Part shown: piece after piece, positions 1 through 7,325 of the stretch
Position numbering within the stretch: position 1 is the stretch's first letter
Layout of the letters: each line of letters begins with the position of its first letter
DNA from: Rhodococcus sp. HM1
GTDB taxonomy: Bacteria; Actinomycetota; Actinomycetes; Mycobacteriales; Mycobacteriaceae
Direction of reading: 5' to 3'
DNA: 54,709 nt
Assembly (NCBI RefSeq): GCF_023218075.1
Contig: NZ_JALPTB010000045.1
Location: 1 to 54,709 of the forward strand
Translations under genes and position numbers: made by a program
The notes under the pieces: model-generated
Databases searched by the model: none
What the model was told of the DNA's origin: nothing
What the model saw: only the letters and a program-made list of their open reading frames with translations

Positions 1-1
1 C

Positions 2-1255
2 TGGGGGTGGTGGGTTCTCGGGGCGTGGCTCGCGGCGGCGGGTCTGACCCCGACCGGGGCGGTTCTCGCGGCGATCACGGCGCTGGCCGTGCTCGCGGCG
101 CCGGGTGGCACCCCCGCGCGCGGGCCGCGGATCGCGGGCGGGGCGGCGCTGAGCGTCGTCGCGTCGGCGCCGTGGCTGGTCGCGACGGCGGTCTCGGGTG
201 GCGGGTCCGGCGCCGACCCCGCCGGGGTCGCGGCGTTCGCGGCGCGCGCCGAACCGTGGCTCGGCACGCTCGGGTCCCTCGCGGGTCTGGGCGGGATCTG
301 GAACGCGGACGCGGTGCCCGGTTCCCGGACGACCCCGTGGGCGTTCGTCGGGACCGCGGCACTGTTGCTGGTGGTCGCGTGCGGGCTGCCGGCGCTGTGG
401 CGGCGCCGGGAGCCGGTCACGGTGACGCTGGGGCTGCTCGCCGCGGTCGCGGTGCTGGCCCCGGCGCTCGCGGCGACTCCGGTGGGGCTGCAGGCCGGTG
501 AGTGGTCGATGCTGCACGTGCCCGGTGCCGGCCTGCTGCGCGACACCCAGAAGTGGGTGGCGCTGGCGTTGCCGCTGTACGTGTTGGCCGCCGGTGCGGG
601 TGTCGGGTGGCTGCGGGACCGGTTCGGTGGCCGCGACACGGTGTGGGCGACCGTGGCGGTTCTCGTCGTGCTGGTTGCCACCCCCGATCTGGTGTGGGGT
701 GTCGGCGGCCGGGTGCAGCCCGTGCAGTACCCGGCAGGGTGGCAGCAGGTCGCCGGGATCGTGACCGCCGACGAGGGGGACGTCGCGGTGCTCCCGGCGG
801 GAATGTTCCGGCGGTTCGGGTTCAGTGGCCGTGCGGCCGTGCTGGATCCGGCGCCGCGGATGCTGCGCGCGGACGTGCTGCAGACCGGGCAGCTCGTCGT
901 CGCGGGCGGCACGGTCGCCGGGGAGGGCCGCCGCGCCGCCGACGTCGAAGCATTGCTGCTGGCCGGTGCGCACCCGGACGAGCTGGCCGCCCTCGGCGTC
1001 GGCTGGGTGCTCGTCGAACACGGCACGCCGGGAGAGCTCGGCGCATCGCAGCGCACCCTGGACGCGCTGGAACTCGTCCACGACGACCCCGACCTGAGCC
1101 TGTACCGGGTGCCCGGTGCGAGCGCGCAGCCCGGCGATCGGGGCGCGGCGGTCGCCGCGCACGTGCTGTGGGCGCTGCTACCGGTCGGCGGCGCTGCCGG
1201 CGCGCTCGCGATCCGGATGCGTCGGCAGACCGGCGCTGCGCGGGAACAGTCCTGA
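2..1255 (+). CDS. Multi-pass membrane protein, Rv0226c-like (5'-truncated by window edge)
   Basis: The reading frame is open from base 2, so the window holds only the C-terminal ~417 residues of a larger protein. The visible part has several hydrophobic segments (around bases 10-110, 140-200, 355-480 and 570-700) and then a soluble C-terminal domain, with one more hydrophobic segment near the end (bases 1150-1215). This looks like the C-terminal half of a conserved mycobacterial transmembrane protein of the Rv0226c type. That call rests mainly on context, because the GT4 glycosyltransferase and methyltransferase nearby match Rv0225 and Rv0224c in order. A role in cell-envelope glycan or lipid assembly is inferred only. 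Its last 78 bases overlap the convergent glycosyltransferase gene tail to tail. Confidence 0.6.
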   Translation, partial: WGWWVLGAWLAAAGLTPTGAVLAAITALAVLAAPGGTPARGPRIAGGAALSVVASAPWLVATAVSGGGSGADPAGVAAFAARAEPWLGTLGSLAGLGGIWNADAVPGSRTTPWAFVGTAALLLVVACGLPALWRRREPVTVTLGLLAAVAVLAPALAATPVGLQAGEWSMLHVPGAGLLRDTQKWVALALPLYVLAAGAGVGWLRDRFGGRDTVWATVAVLVVLVATPDLVWGVGGRVQPVQYPAGWQQVAGIVTADEGDVAVLPAGMFRRFGFSGRAAVLDPAPRMLRADVLQTGQLVVAGGTVAGEGRRAADVEALLLAGAHPDELAALGVGWVLVEHGTPGELGASQRTLDALELVHDDPDLSLYRVPGASAQPGDRGAAVAAHVLWALLPVGGAAGALAIRMRRQTGAAREQS

Positions 1256-2395
1256 GACCCGGCGACCTTCCGCGGTCGCGGTGAGCACGTCGAGCACCCC
1301 CTCGCCGGTTGCCGCCCAAGAGAATTCGCCGGCGCGGACGCGGGCCTTGCGACCGAGGTCGCGGCGACGGTCGGCGTCGCCGAGCAGTTCGGCGACCGCC
1401 TCGGTGAGTTCGGTCGCGGAATCGACGAGCAGACCGGTGACCCCGTCGATCACCGAGTCGGTCAGGCCCTTCGAACTGCGGTAGCCGATCGTCGGCACGC
1501 CGTGCTGGGCGGCTTCGACGACGGCGAGCCCCCACCCCTCCTTGCGGGACGGCATCACGTGCACCCAGGCACGGGCGAGCAGTTCGTGCTTGCGCTCCTC
1601 GGAGACGTGCCCGTGGAAGGTGACGGCGTCGGTGATGCCGAGGTCGGCGGCGGCGTCACGCAGGTTCTGTTCCCACCAGCCGCCGCCGATCACATCCAGG
1701 TGCAGGCCGGGCACATCGCCGCGCAGCGCGGCGACCGCGGCGAGGGCGTCCTCGATCTGCTTGTGCGGCACCAGCCGGGACAGCACGCACACGCTCGGGT
1801 GGGCGGTGCGGGTGTGGTCGTCGCCGGGTTCGACGGTGTCGGGGATCGGGTCGATGCCGTTGCGCACGACGGCGATGCGGTCGTGCTCGACCCCGAGGGC
1901 ACGCAGTTCGTCGGCGGACGGCAGCGACACGGTCAGGTACTGGTCGCGGCGGTGCACGCGCGGCGAGAGGGTCGATTCGATCCACCAGCCGATGCGGGCC
2001 ATCACCCGTCCCGCGACCGGCCACTGTTCGCGGTGACAGTGGTGCACCAGCACCGTGGATGGTGCGCCGGCGACGAGCCCGGCGAAGAAGGGGATGCCGT
2101 TCTGGGTGTCGATCACCGCGTCGGGGCGCAGGCCCCGCAGCGGACCGAAGCCGAGGCGACCGGCGGCGATCGCCGCGAGCGCCCGCGGATAGACGGTGAG
2201 GCGGCCGCCGCCGCGGCTGATGGTGATGCCGTCGACGACTTCGCGTTTCGGGGCGCCCGGGTAGGCGGCGGTGCGGAACGTGACGGCGACGCCGCGGGCC
2301 GCGAGCTGGGCGCCGACCTGTTCGAGGTAGCGCTCACTGCCACCTCCCTGCGGGTGCCCGCTGTCACGCCAGCAGAGCAGCAGAACCTCCCGCAC
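1178..2395 (-). CDS. GT4-family glycosyltransferase (Rv0225-like)
   Basis: A 405-residue retaining glycosyltransferase with the GT-B fold. The N-terminal Rossmann half carries the glycine-rich acceptor-side loop (GHPQGGGSERYLE, residues 13-25). The C-terminal half carries the GT4 nucleotide-sugar signature with E286 and E294 in the E-x7-E arrangement (EGWGLAVVE). It probably transfers a sugar from a nucleotide-sugar on the cytoplasmic side of the membrane; donor and acceptor cannot be read from sequence. I chose the GTG at 2395 because GAGGGGGG lies 6 bases upstream and the protein then begins like its mycobacterial counterpart. An ATG at 2443, 10 bases after a TACAGT -10-like hexamer (2454-2459), would add 16 residues. 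The C-terminus runs past the usual family end and overlaps the convergent membrane-protein gene. Confidence 0.85.
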   Translation of the reverse strand: MREVLLLCWRDSGHPQGGGSERYLEQVGAQLAARGVAVTFRTAAYPGAPKREVVDGITISRGGGRLTVYPRALAAIAAGRLGFGPLRGLRPDAVIDTQNGIPFFAGLVAGAPSTVLVHHCHREQWPVAGRVMARIGWWIESTLSPRVHRRDQYLTVSLPSADELRALGVEHDRIAVVRNGIDPIPDTVEPGDDHTRTAHPSVCVLSRLVPHKQIEDALAAVAALRGDVPGLHLDVIGGGWWEQNLRDAAADLGITDAVTFHGHVSEERKHELLARAWVHVMPSRKEGWGLAVVEAAQHGVPTIGYRSSKGLTDSVIDGVTGLLVDSATELTEAVAELLGDADRRRDLGRKARVRAGEFSWAATGEGVLDVLTATAEGRRVSGLFPRSAGLPTHPDRERAGSAADR

Positions 2396-2520
2396 GTGGC
2401 GACCCCCCTCGGATTCCGGTTCGCCCGCGACCCGGGCGAACATGCGTGCTGCGACTGTATCGGGGAACACACTAACGGTGGGATCGCTCCGGAACCGGCG
2501 GGGGTTACTGCCGGGTACCG

Positions 2521-3819
2521 TCAGGCCGCGGTCGCAGCCGAGTCCGACGGCTCGGGTTCGCTGCCGTTGCCGGGCAGGTCCGTGCGGCTGTTGCCGAGCA
2601 CCAGGATCAGGGTAGCCGCGGCGACGGCCGCACCCGCCAGGAACAGCACCGGATAGCCGACGCCGGGCACGGTCTGCACGACGACCGCGAGGACCGCGGG
2701 CACCGCGAAACCGAGGTAGGTCAGCGAGTAGAACACCGCGGTCAGCCCGGCGAGGTCGTCGGGACCGGCGATGCGCTGGATCTCCTGCAGGCCCGACACC
2801 AGTGCCAGTCCGTAGCCGCAGCCCAGGACCGCGGCTCCCGCGAGCGCGAAGGGCACGGTCAGCCGGTCCGCAGCGACCGCGCCGGCCACCATCCCGGCGA
2901 CCAGGACGATCAGCGCGACGACGAGCGCGCGGGCGCTGCGCGGGGTGTCGATGCGCCGGCCCAGCGCCTGGATCCCGAAACCGCATCCGAGCGCGACGAC
3001 GCACAGCAACGCCGAGAAGGCGACCGGTTTTCCGCCGGAATGCTCCGTCATCAGCGCCGGCATCACCGCGTAGGCGCAGCTCGCGGCCCCGAACACCCAC
3101 GGCGCGACCGGGGCGATCACCGTCCGGAACCGCCGGTGCGCGGCGGCCGGGATCTTCAGGTCCTCGACCAGCGGCCGCCGTTCGTCGACCGGGGTGGCGG
3201 CACGGGTTTCGGGAGCCGTCGCGACCGCGAGACCGGCGCCGAGCGTGATCACGAGGTGCGTGGCGTAGGCGAGGCCGCTCGGCCACGGCGCCCACTGGGC
3301 GAGCACTCCGGCGACACCGGCGCCGAGCGCGAACCCGGCGGTCAGGCTCATCGCCGCGCGGCGGGCGCCCGCGCCGGCACCGGCCCGCGCGTCCCACGGC
3401 TGCTGGGACAGTTCCTTGACCCAGCTGCCGCCGACGGCCATGCCCAGCCCGAGCGCGATGCCGCTGAGGATGCGGCCGACGACGAGCAGCGGCGCGCTGT
3501 CCGCGCCGAACGCGAGCACGATCGAGCCCGCGGCCGCGACGAACGGTGCGGGCAGCATGAGCGGGCGGCGGCCGAGCCGGTCCGAGAGCGGTCCACCGAG
3601 CAGCAGCGCGGGCACGATGCCGAGCACGTACGCGAACAGGAAGACGTCGACGACGACGGGCGAGTATCCGTGGTCGAGCCGGTACATCACCAGCAGCGGC
3701 GTGAATTCGTTGCCGCCCCACGCGACCGCGAACATGGCGGCCGCGACCAGCGCCCAGGGCGCGATCCGTCGCCGGACGGGCGCCGGGACTTCGGTGACGG
3801 TGGCCGTCTCGACGCTCAT
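2521..3819 (-). CDS. MFS transporter, 12 membrane spans
   Basis: A 432-residue major facilitator superfamily protein with about 12 hydrophobic spans in two halves. The loop between spans 2 and 3 carries the MFS motif A remnant (GGPLSDRLGRRPL). There is a long hydrophilic loop near residues 140-155 and a charged stretch near the middle of the protein. It probably exports or imports a small molecule with a proton gradient; the substrate is unknown. Its ATG overlaps the stop codon of the upstream GntR regulator (ATGA at 3816-3819), so the two are translationally coupled and the regulator probably controls this transporter. The pair is inserted between the Rv0225-like and Rv0224c-like genes, so it looks like an addition to a conserved neighbourhood. 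Confidence 0.88.
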   Translation of the reverse strand: MSVETATVTEVPAPVRRRIAPWALVAAAMFAVAWGGNEFTPLLVMYRLDHGYSPVVVDVFLFAYVLGIVPALLLGGPLSDRLGRRPLMLPAPFVAAAGSIVLAFGADSAPLLVVGRILSGIALGLGMAVGGSWVKELSQQPWDARAGAGAGARRAAMSLTAGFALGAGVAGVLAQWAPWPSGLAYATHLVITLGAGLAVATAPETRAATPVDERRPLVEDLKIPAAAHRRFRTVIAPVAPWVFGAASCAYAVMPALMTEHSGGKPVAFSALLCVVALGCGFGIQALGRRIDTPRSARALVVALIVLVAGMVAGAVAADRLTVPFALAGAAVLGCGYGLALVSGLQEIQRIAGPDDLAGLTAVFYSLTYLGFAVPAVLAVVVQTVPGVGYPVLFLAGAAVAAATLILVLGNSRTDLPGNGSEPEPSDSAATAA

Positions 3820-4478
3820 CGTGCATCTCCTCCGGTGGCGCGCGGCAGTCCGTGGACGCGGCGCATGTGGATGTCGTCGGCGGTGGCGAAGCCCTCGGCG
3901 TCGCCCGCGTCGACGAAGTCGGCGAGCCGTGTGTGCTCGTCGATGATCGAGTTCAGTTGCAGGGGATCGCGGATCAGCGAGCGCGCGGTCATGCGCCGCT
4001 GCCGTTCGCGCAGTCCCAGGTAGAAGTCGACGAGCAGCGGATTTCCCCCGGCCCGGACGATCAGGCCGTGGAAATCCGCGTCCAGCCCGCTGAACGCGGC
4101 GACGTCGCCGGAGTCCGCGGCATCGTGCTGGGCCCCGAGGTTGGCGCGCAGAGCGCGGACCAGTTCGGCGCGCGCATTTTCGGGGCCGGCGACCACCACG
4201 CGGACGGCGTCCGCTTCGAGGAGCAGCCGCGCGGCGACCACGTGTTCGGCTTCGCCGTCGGCGACGGGCACGACGAGCGCGCCGCGTTTCGGATACAGCC
4301 GCATCCAGCCCTCGGTCTCGAGACGCAGGAACGCCTCGCGGACCGGGGTCCGGCTGGTCCCCATCTCGGCGGCGATCTCGCCTTCGCTGATCAGTTCGCC
4401 GCCGGGCAGGGTGCCGGACAGGATCCGCTCCTTCACCTCGCGGTAGGCCTGCTCCGCCGCTGAATGCAACTTAGACAC
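3816..4478 (-). CDS. GntR-family regulator, FCD (FadR-like) type
   Basis: A 220-residue transcription factor. Residues ~10-75 form the GntR winged helix (SEGEIAAEMGTSRTPVREAF recognition region), and residues ~85-215 are an all-helical FCD ligand domain with His residues suited to a metal site. FadR/FCD regulators usually sense carboxylic acids and repress the neighbouring gene, here the coupled MFS transporter. The start is a GTG at 4478. No Shine-Dalgarno sequence precedes it; instead a TATAAA hexamer lies 8 bases upstream, which fits a leaderless mRNA. Confidence 0.9.
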   Translation of the reverse strand: MSKLHSAAEQAYREVKERILSGTLPGGELISEGEIAAEMGTSRTPVREAFLRLETEGWMRLYPKRGALVVPVADGEAEHVVAARLLLEADAVRVVVAGPENARAELVRALRANLGAQHDAADSGDVAAFSGLDADFHGLIVRAGGNPLLVDFYLGLRERQRRMTARSLIRDPLQLNSIIDEHTRLADFVDAGDAEGFATADDIHMRRVHGLPRATGGDAR

Positions 4479-4486
4479 AAGATGTA

Positions 4487-4492
4487 TTTATA
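4487..4492 (-). promoter_or_regulatory. -10 element of GntR gene, leaderless
   Basis: TATAAA read on the minus strand, 8 bases before the GTG start. This spacing would put the transcription start at or next to the start codon. Confidence 0.5.
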
Positions 4493-4550
4493 CGCGGTGC
4501 GAACGAGTTCGTCGCCCGCAGGGGGTGATCGGGGCCGTCCGCGCTCCCAT

Positions 4551-4556
4551 TAAGCT
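4551..4556 (+). promoter_or_regulatory. -10 element of methyltransferase gene, leaderless
   Basis: TAAGCT (TANNNT class) lies 8 bases before the GTG at 4565, and no Shine-Dalgarno sequence is present. This is the usual geometry of an actinobacterial leaderless transcript. Confidence 0.5.
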
Positions 4557-4564
4557 GGCCTCTC

Positions 4565-5344
4565 GTGTCCGACACTCGCCCGCCCCGCGTCGCCGGGCGT
4601 TTCGCCCGCCGCGCGACGCTGCGCCGCTCCGTCGGCCTGCTCGGGAGCTTCCGGTACGAACAGACCGCTCCCGAGGTGTTCTACGGCGGGGTCGCCCGCG
4701 ACACCGTCGACCTGATCGGCGACCTCTACACCGGCCTGACCGGCCGCGACCTGACCGGCACCACCGTCGTCGACGTCGGCGGCGGACCCGGCTACTTCGC
4801 CGAGGCGTTCGACGGCGTCGGCGCCCGGTACGTGCCGATCGAGCCGGATCCGGCGGAGATGCACGCCGCCGGCCTGCAGGTGGGCGGCTCGATCCGCGGA
4901 TCCGGGCTGGCGTTGCCGGTGCGGACCGGTTCGGTGGACGTGTGCTTCTCGTCGAACGTCGCCGAGCACGTCCCCCGGCCCTGGGTGATGGCCGACGAAA
5001 TGCTCCGCGTGACCAAGCCCGGCGGCCTGATGGTGCTGTCCTACACGCTGTGGTGGGGACCGTTCGGCGGCCACGAGACCGGGCCGTGGCACGCCTTCGG
5101 CGGCGAATACGCGGCCCGGCGGTACGCCCGCAAACACGGCCGCGACCCGAAGAACCGCTACGGCGTCTCGCTGTTCGACGTGGGCTGCGCGGACGGACTG
5201 CGCTGGGCCCGCAACACCCGCGACGGCGAGCTGCTCGCCGCGTTCCCCCGCTACCACCCGCGCTGGGCGTGGTGGCTCGTGAAGGTCCCGGTGGTCCGGG
5301 AGTTCCTGGTCAGCAACCTCGTGCTGGTGTTGCGCCGCACCTGA
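4565..5344 (+). CDS. SAM-dependent class I methyltransferase (Rv0224c-like)
   Basis: A 259-residue class I methyltransferase. Motif I is VVDVGGGPGYF (residues ~68-78), the acidic end of strand 2 is PIEPD, and the post-motif region contains SSNVAEHVPRPW and the LRVTKPGGLMV motif typical of methyltransferase family 11. The substrate is unknown. Gene order (Rv0223c-like aldehyde dehydrogenase, Rv0224c-like methyltransferase, Rv0225-like glycosyltransferase, Rv0226c-like membrane protein) suggests a conserved envelope-lipid or glycan role, by inference. The GTG start at 4565 is supported by the TANNNT hexamer 8 bases upstream. Confidence 0.85.
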   Translation: MSDTRPPRVAGRFARRATLRRSVGLLGSFRYEQTAPEVFYGGVARDTVDLIGDLYTGLTGRDLTGTTVVDVGGGPGYFAEAFDGVGARYVPIEPDPAEMHAAGLQVGGSIRGSGLALPVRTGSVDVCFSSNVAEHVPRPWVMADEMLRVTKPGGLMVLSYTLWWGPFGGHETGPWHAFGGEYAARRYARKHGRDPKNRYGVSLFDVGCADGLRWARNTRDGELLAAFPRYHPRWAWWLVKVPVVREFLVSNLVLVLRRT

Positions 5345-5383
5345 GGCGGAGATCTACGGTCCGCCCGCGCGAGCTCCACGCGC

Positions 5384-5389
5384 TACTGT
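5384..5389 (+). promoter_or_regulatory. -10 element of ROK kinase gene, leaderless
   Basis: TACTGT lies 8 bases before the ATG at 5398 with no Shine-Dalgarno sequence, so a leaderless transcript is likely. Confidence 0.5.
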
Positions 5390-5397
5390 CATGCGCC

Positions 5398-6282
5398 ATG
5401 ACCGCACTCGCTTTCGACGTCGGCGGCACCAAACTCGCAGCATCCACCGTCGGCGACAACGGCATCCCGCTCGCTCCGCTGAGCGTCCCCACCCCTACGA
5501 CGGGCGTGTGGGACGCCGCGGCCACGTTGCTGCGGCACGCCGCGGGCGACCGGGCGATCACGACTGTCGGGATCGCGAGCGCAGGCCCGATCGACACCAC
5601 CGCAGGCACGGTCGCACCCGTCAACATCGCCGAATGGGCGACCGGGTTCGCGCTGGTCGACGCGGTGCAGACGCTGTTCCCGGCCGCGCGGATCCGGCTC
5701 GTCGGGGACGGCGCGGCCGCCGCGCTCGCCGAGCACCGGCACGGCGCGGGCCGCGGCACCGCGGATCTGCTGAGCGTGGTCCTGTCGACCGGCATCGGCG
5801 GCGGCCTCGTGCTGAACGGCCGGATCGCCCCGGGCCGTTCCGGCAATGCGGGCCACATCGGGCACATGACCTCGGCATACGGCGTCGACCAGTGCGCGTG
5901 CGGCGCGACCGGCTGCATCGAGACCGTCGCGAGCGGCCCGGCGACCGTGCGCTGGGCGCGCAGCCACGGCTGGGCCGGCGACGACGCGATGGCGTTGTGC
6001 GCGGACGCAGCCGCCGGGAACCGGACGGCGGCCACGGCACTCGAACGGGCGGGTACCGCGCTCGGCCAGATCCTCGCGTCGGCGGCGGCCCTGACCGACG
6101 TCGGCCTGGTGGTCGTCGGGGGCGGATTCGCGCAGGCCGGACCGCCGCTGTGGCGTCCGATGCTGGCGGCGGCCGCGCGCTACGGCCGATTGTCCTTCCT
6201 CCGGGATCTGCGGATCGTGCCGGCCGAACTCGGCCCACTCGGCACACTCACCGGTGCCGGAGTGCTCGCAATCGAGCCCTGA
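5398..6282 (+). CDS. ROK-family sugar kinase
   Basis: A 294-residue ROK protein of typical size for a kinase without an HTH domain. It has the ATP phosphate-binding loop DVGGTK (residues 7-12), the glycine-rich STGIGGGLVLNGR segment, and the ROK zinc site formed by GHIGHM and CACGATGCIE. It lacks the winged helix of ROK repressors, so it should phosphorylate a hexose such as glucose or N-acetylmannosamine in the cytoplasm; the exact sugar is not determined. It starts 53 bases after the methyltransferase gene but appears to have its own promoter. The start was chosen because the ATP-binding motif begins at residue 7. Confidence 0.85.
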   Translation: MTALAFDVGGTKLAASTVGDNGIPLAPLSVPTPTTGVWDAAATLLRHAAGDRAITTVGIASAGPIDTTAGTVAPVNIAEWATGFALVDAVQTLFPAARIRLVGDGAAAALAEHRHGAGRGTADLLSVVLSTGIGGGLVLNGRIAPGRSGNAGHIGHMTSAYGVDQCACGATGCIETVASGPATVRWARSHGWAGDDAMALCADAAAGNRTAATALERAGTALGQILASAAALTDVGLVVVGGGFAQAGPPLWRPMLAAAARYGRLSFLRDLRIVPAELGPLGTLTGAGVLAIEP

Positions 6283-6338
6283 CCGCCGTCCGGATGCGAA
6301 ATACTTCTCGGAAGGTCGCAACCCGGGCGGGGGCAGAG

Positions 6339-7238
6339 ATGACACCGTTCCAGCGTTACATCGCCGAGGAGATCGCCGTCGATCACGCCGACGGCCTGCT
6401 CACGCGCCGAGAGGCACTGCGCCGGCTGGGCCTGCTCGGCATCGGTCTGGCCGCCGCGTCGTCGCTGCTCGCCGCGTGCGCGCGGGAGGACGAGCCGACG
6501 CCGGCGAGCCCCGCGCCCGAGACTCCGGCATCACCGCCACCGGGGGCCGCCGAGGCCGTCCCGACCGAGGAGGTCACCTTCCCGGGCCCGGACGGCCGCA
6601 CCCTGCAGGGTGCCTGGGCCGGCGCCACCGACCCGCGCGGCGGCGTCCTGGTGATTCACGAGAACAAGGGACTCAACGATCACATCCGCTCGGTCGCCGG
6701 GCGCTTCGCCGGTGCCGGCTATTCGGCGCTGGCGATCGACCTGCTGTCCGAGGAGGGTGGCACGGCGTCGTTCGCCGATCCGGCCGCGGCGACCGCGGCG
6801 CTGAGCAACGTGCCGACGGAGCGGTTCACCGCGGACATGAAGGAGGGGGTCGACGAACTGTCCCGACGGCTCCCCGGCCTGCCGATCGAGGCGGTCGGCT
6901 TCTGTTTCGGCGGGGGCATGACCTGGCTGCTGCTCGCCTCCGGCGAACCGCGCCTGGCCAACGCGGTCCCGTTCTACGGGCCGCTGCCCGAGGGAGCGGA
7001 CTTCTCCGGGTCGCGGGCGGCGGTGCTGGCGATCTACGCGGAGAAGGACCAGCGGGTCGACGCGACCCGCGATGCCGCGACCGCGGCGCTCGAGCGGGCC
7101 GGGCTCACGCACGAGGTGGTGACGTTCGCCGGCGCCGACCACGCGTTCTTCAACGACACCGGGCCGCGGTACGACCCGGCCGCCGCGGCCGAGGCCTGGC
7201 AGATGATGCTCGAGTGGTTCGAGCAGCATCCGGGCTGA
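6339..7238 (+). CDS. Dienelactone hydrolase-family lipoprotein with twin-arginine-like signal
   Basis: A 299-residue alpha/beta hydrolase. The N-terminus contains two arginine pairs (LTRREALRRLG, residues 20-31), a hydrophobic stretch and a lipobox ending LLAAC (C47), so it is probably exported and anchored as a lipoprotein. A Pro-rich linker follows. The catalytic domain has HENKG (the conserved Glu), the nucleophile motif GFCFGGG with Cys in place of Ser as in dienelactone hydrolases, Asp in EKDQRVD and His in ADHAF. The substrate is unknown. The ATG at 6339 follows a GGGGGCAGAG region; an ATG at 6294 would add 15 residues. Most dienelactone hydrolases are cytosolic, so an exported one is unusual. 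Confidence 0.83.
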   Translation: MTPFQRYIAEEIAVDHADGLLTRREALRRLGLLGIGLAAASSLLAACAREDEPTPASPAPETPASPPPGAAEAVPTEEVTFPGPDGRTLQGAWAGATDPRGGVLVIHENKGLNDHIRSVAGRFAGAGYSALAIDLLSEEGGTASFADPAAATAALSNVPTERFTADMKEGVDELSRRLPGLPIEAVGFCFGGGMTWLLLASGEPRLANAVPFYGPLPEGADFSGSRAAVLAIYAEKDQRVDATRDAATAALERAGLTHEVVTFAGADHAFFNDTGPRYDPAAAAEAWQMMLEWFEQHPG

Positions 7239-7270
7239 TCCCCGATACCGGGAGCTCCCTTCCGTAAAGA

Positions 7271-7284
7271 TGAAACGTGTTCTA
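7271..7284. promoter_or_regulatory. KstR-type operator
   Basis: The 14-mer TGAAACGTGTTCTA fits the published KstR consensus TnnAACnnGTTnnA at every fixed position. It overlaps a TANNNT hexamer (TAGTGT, 7283-7288) and lies 41 bases before the GTG of the phosphotransferase gene, so a bound repressor would block initiation. A wider inverted repeat with 8-base arms (7276-7283 and 7305-7312) includes half of it. KstR is the TetR-family repressor of cholesterol catabolism in mycobacteria and rhodococci. Confidence 0.65.
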
Positions 7285-7325
7285 GTGTTCGAGGTCACAG
7301 CACGAGAACACGGGAGGAGTCGCGG

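Noticed and set aside
1178..3826. An 882-codon open frame on the minus strand spanning the glycosyltransferase and MFS region
   Set aside because: The part above 2395 is an out-of-frame shadow of the MFS gene (2521-3819), which has clear membrane spans in another frame. Only the glycosyltransferase part is real.
4471..4482. CTTAGACACAAG as a GntR operator
   Set aside because: Only the outer CTT/AAG bases pair. It does not fit a FadR-type consensus well enough to call.
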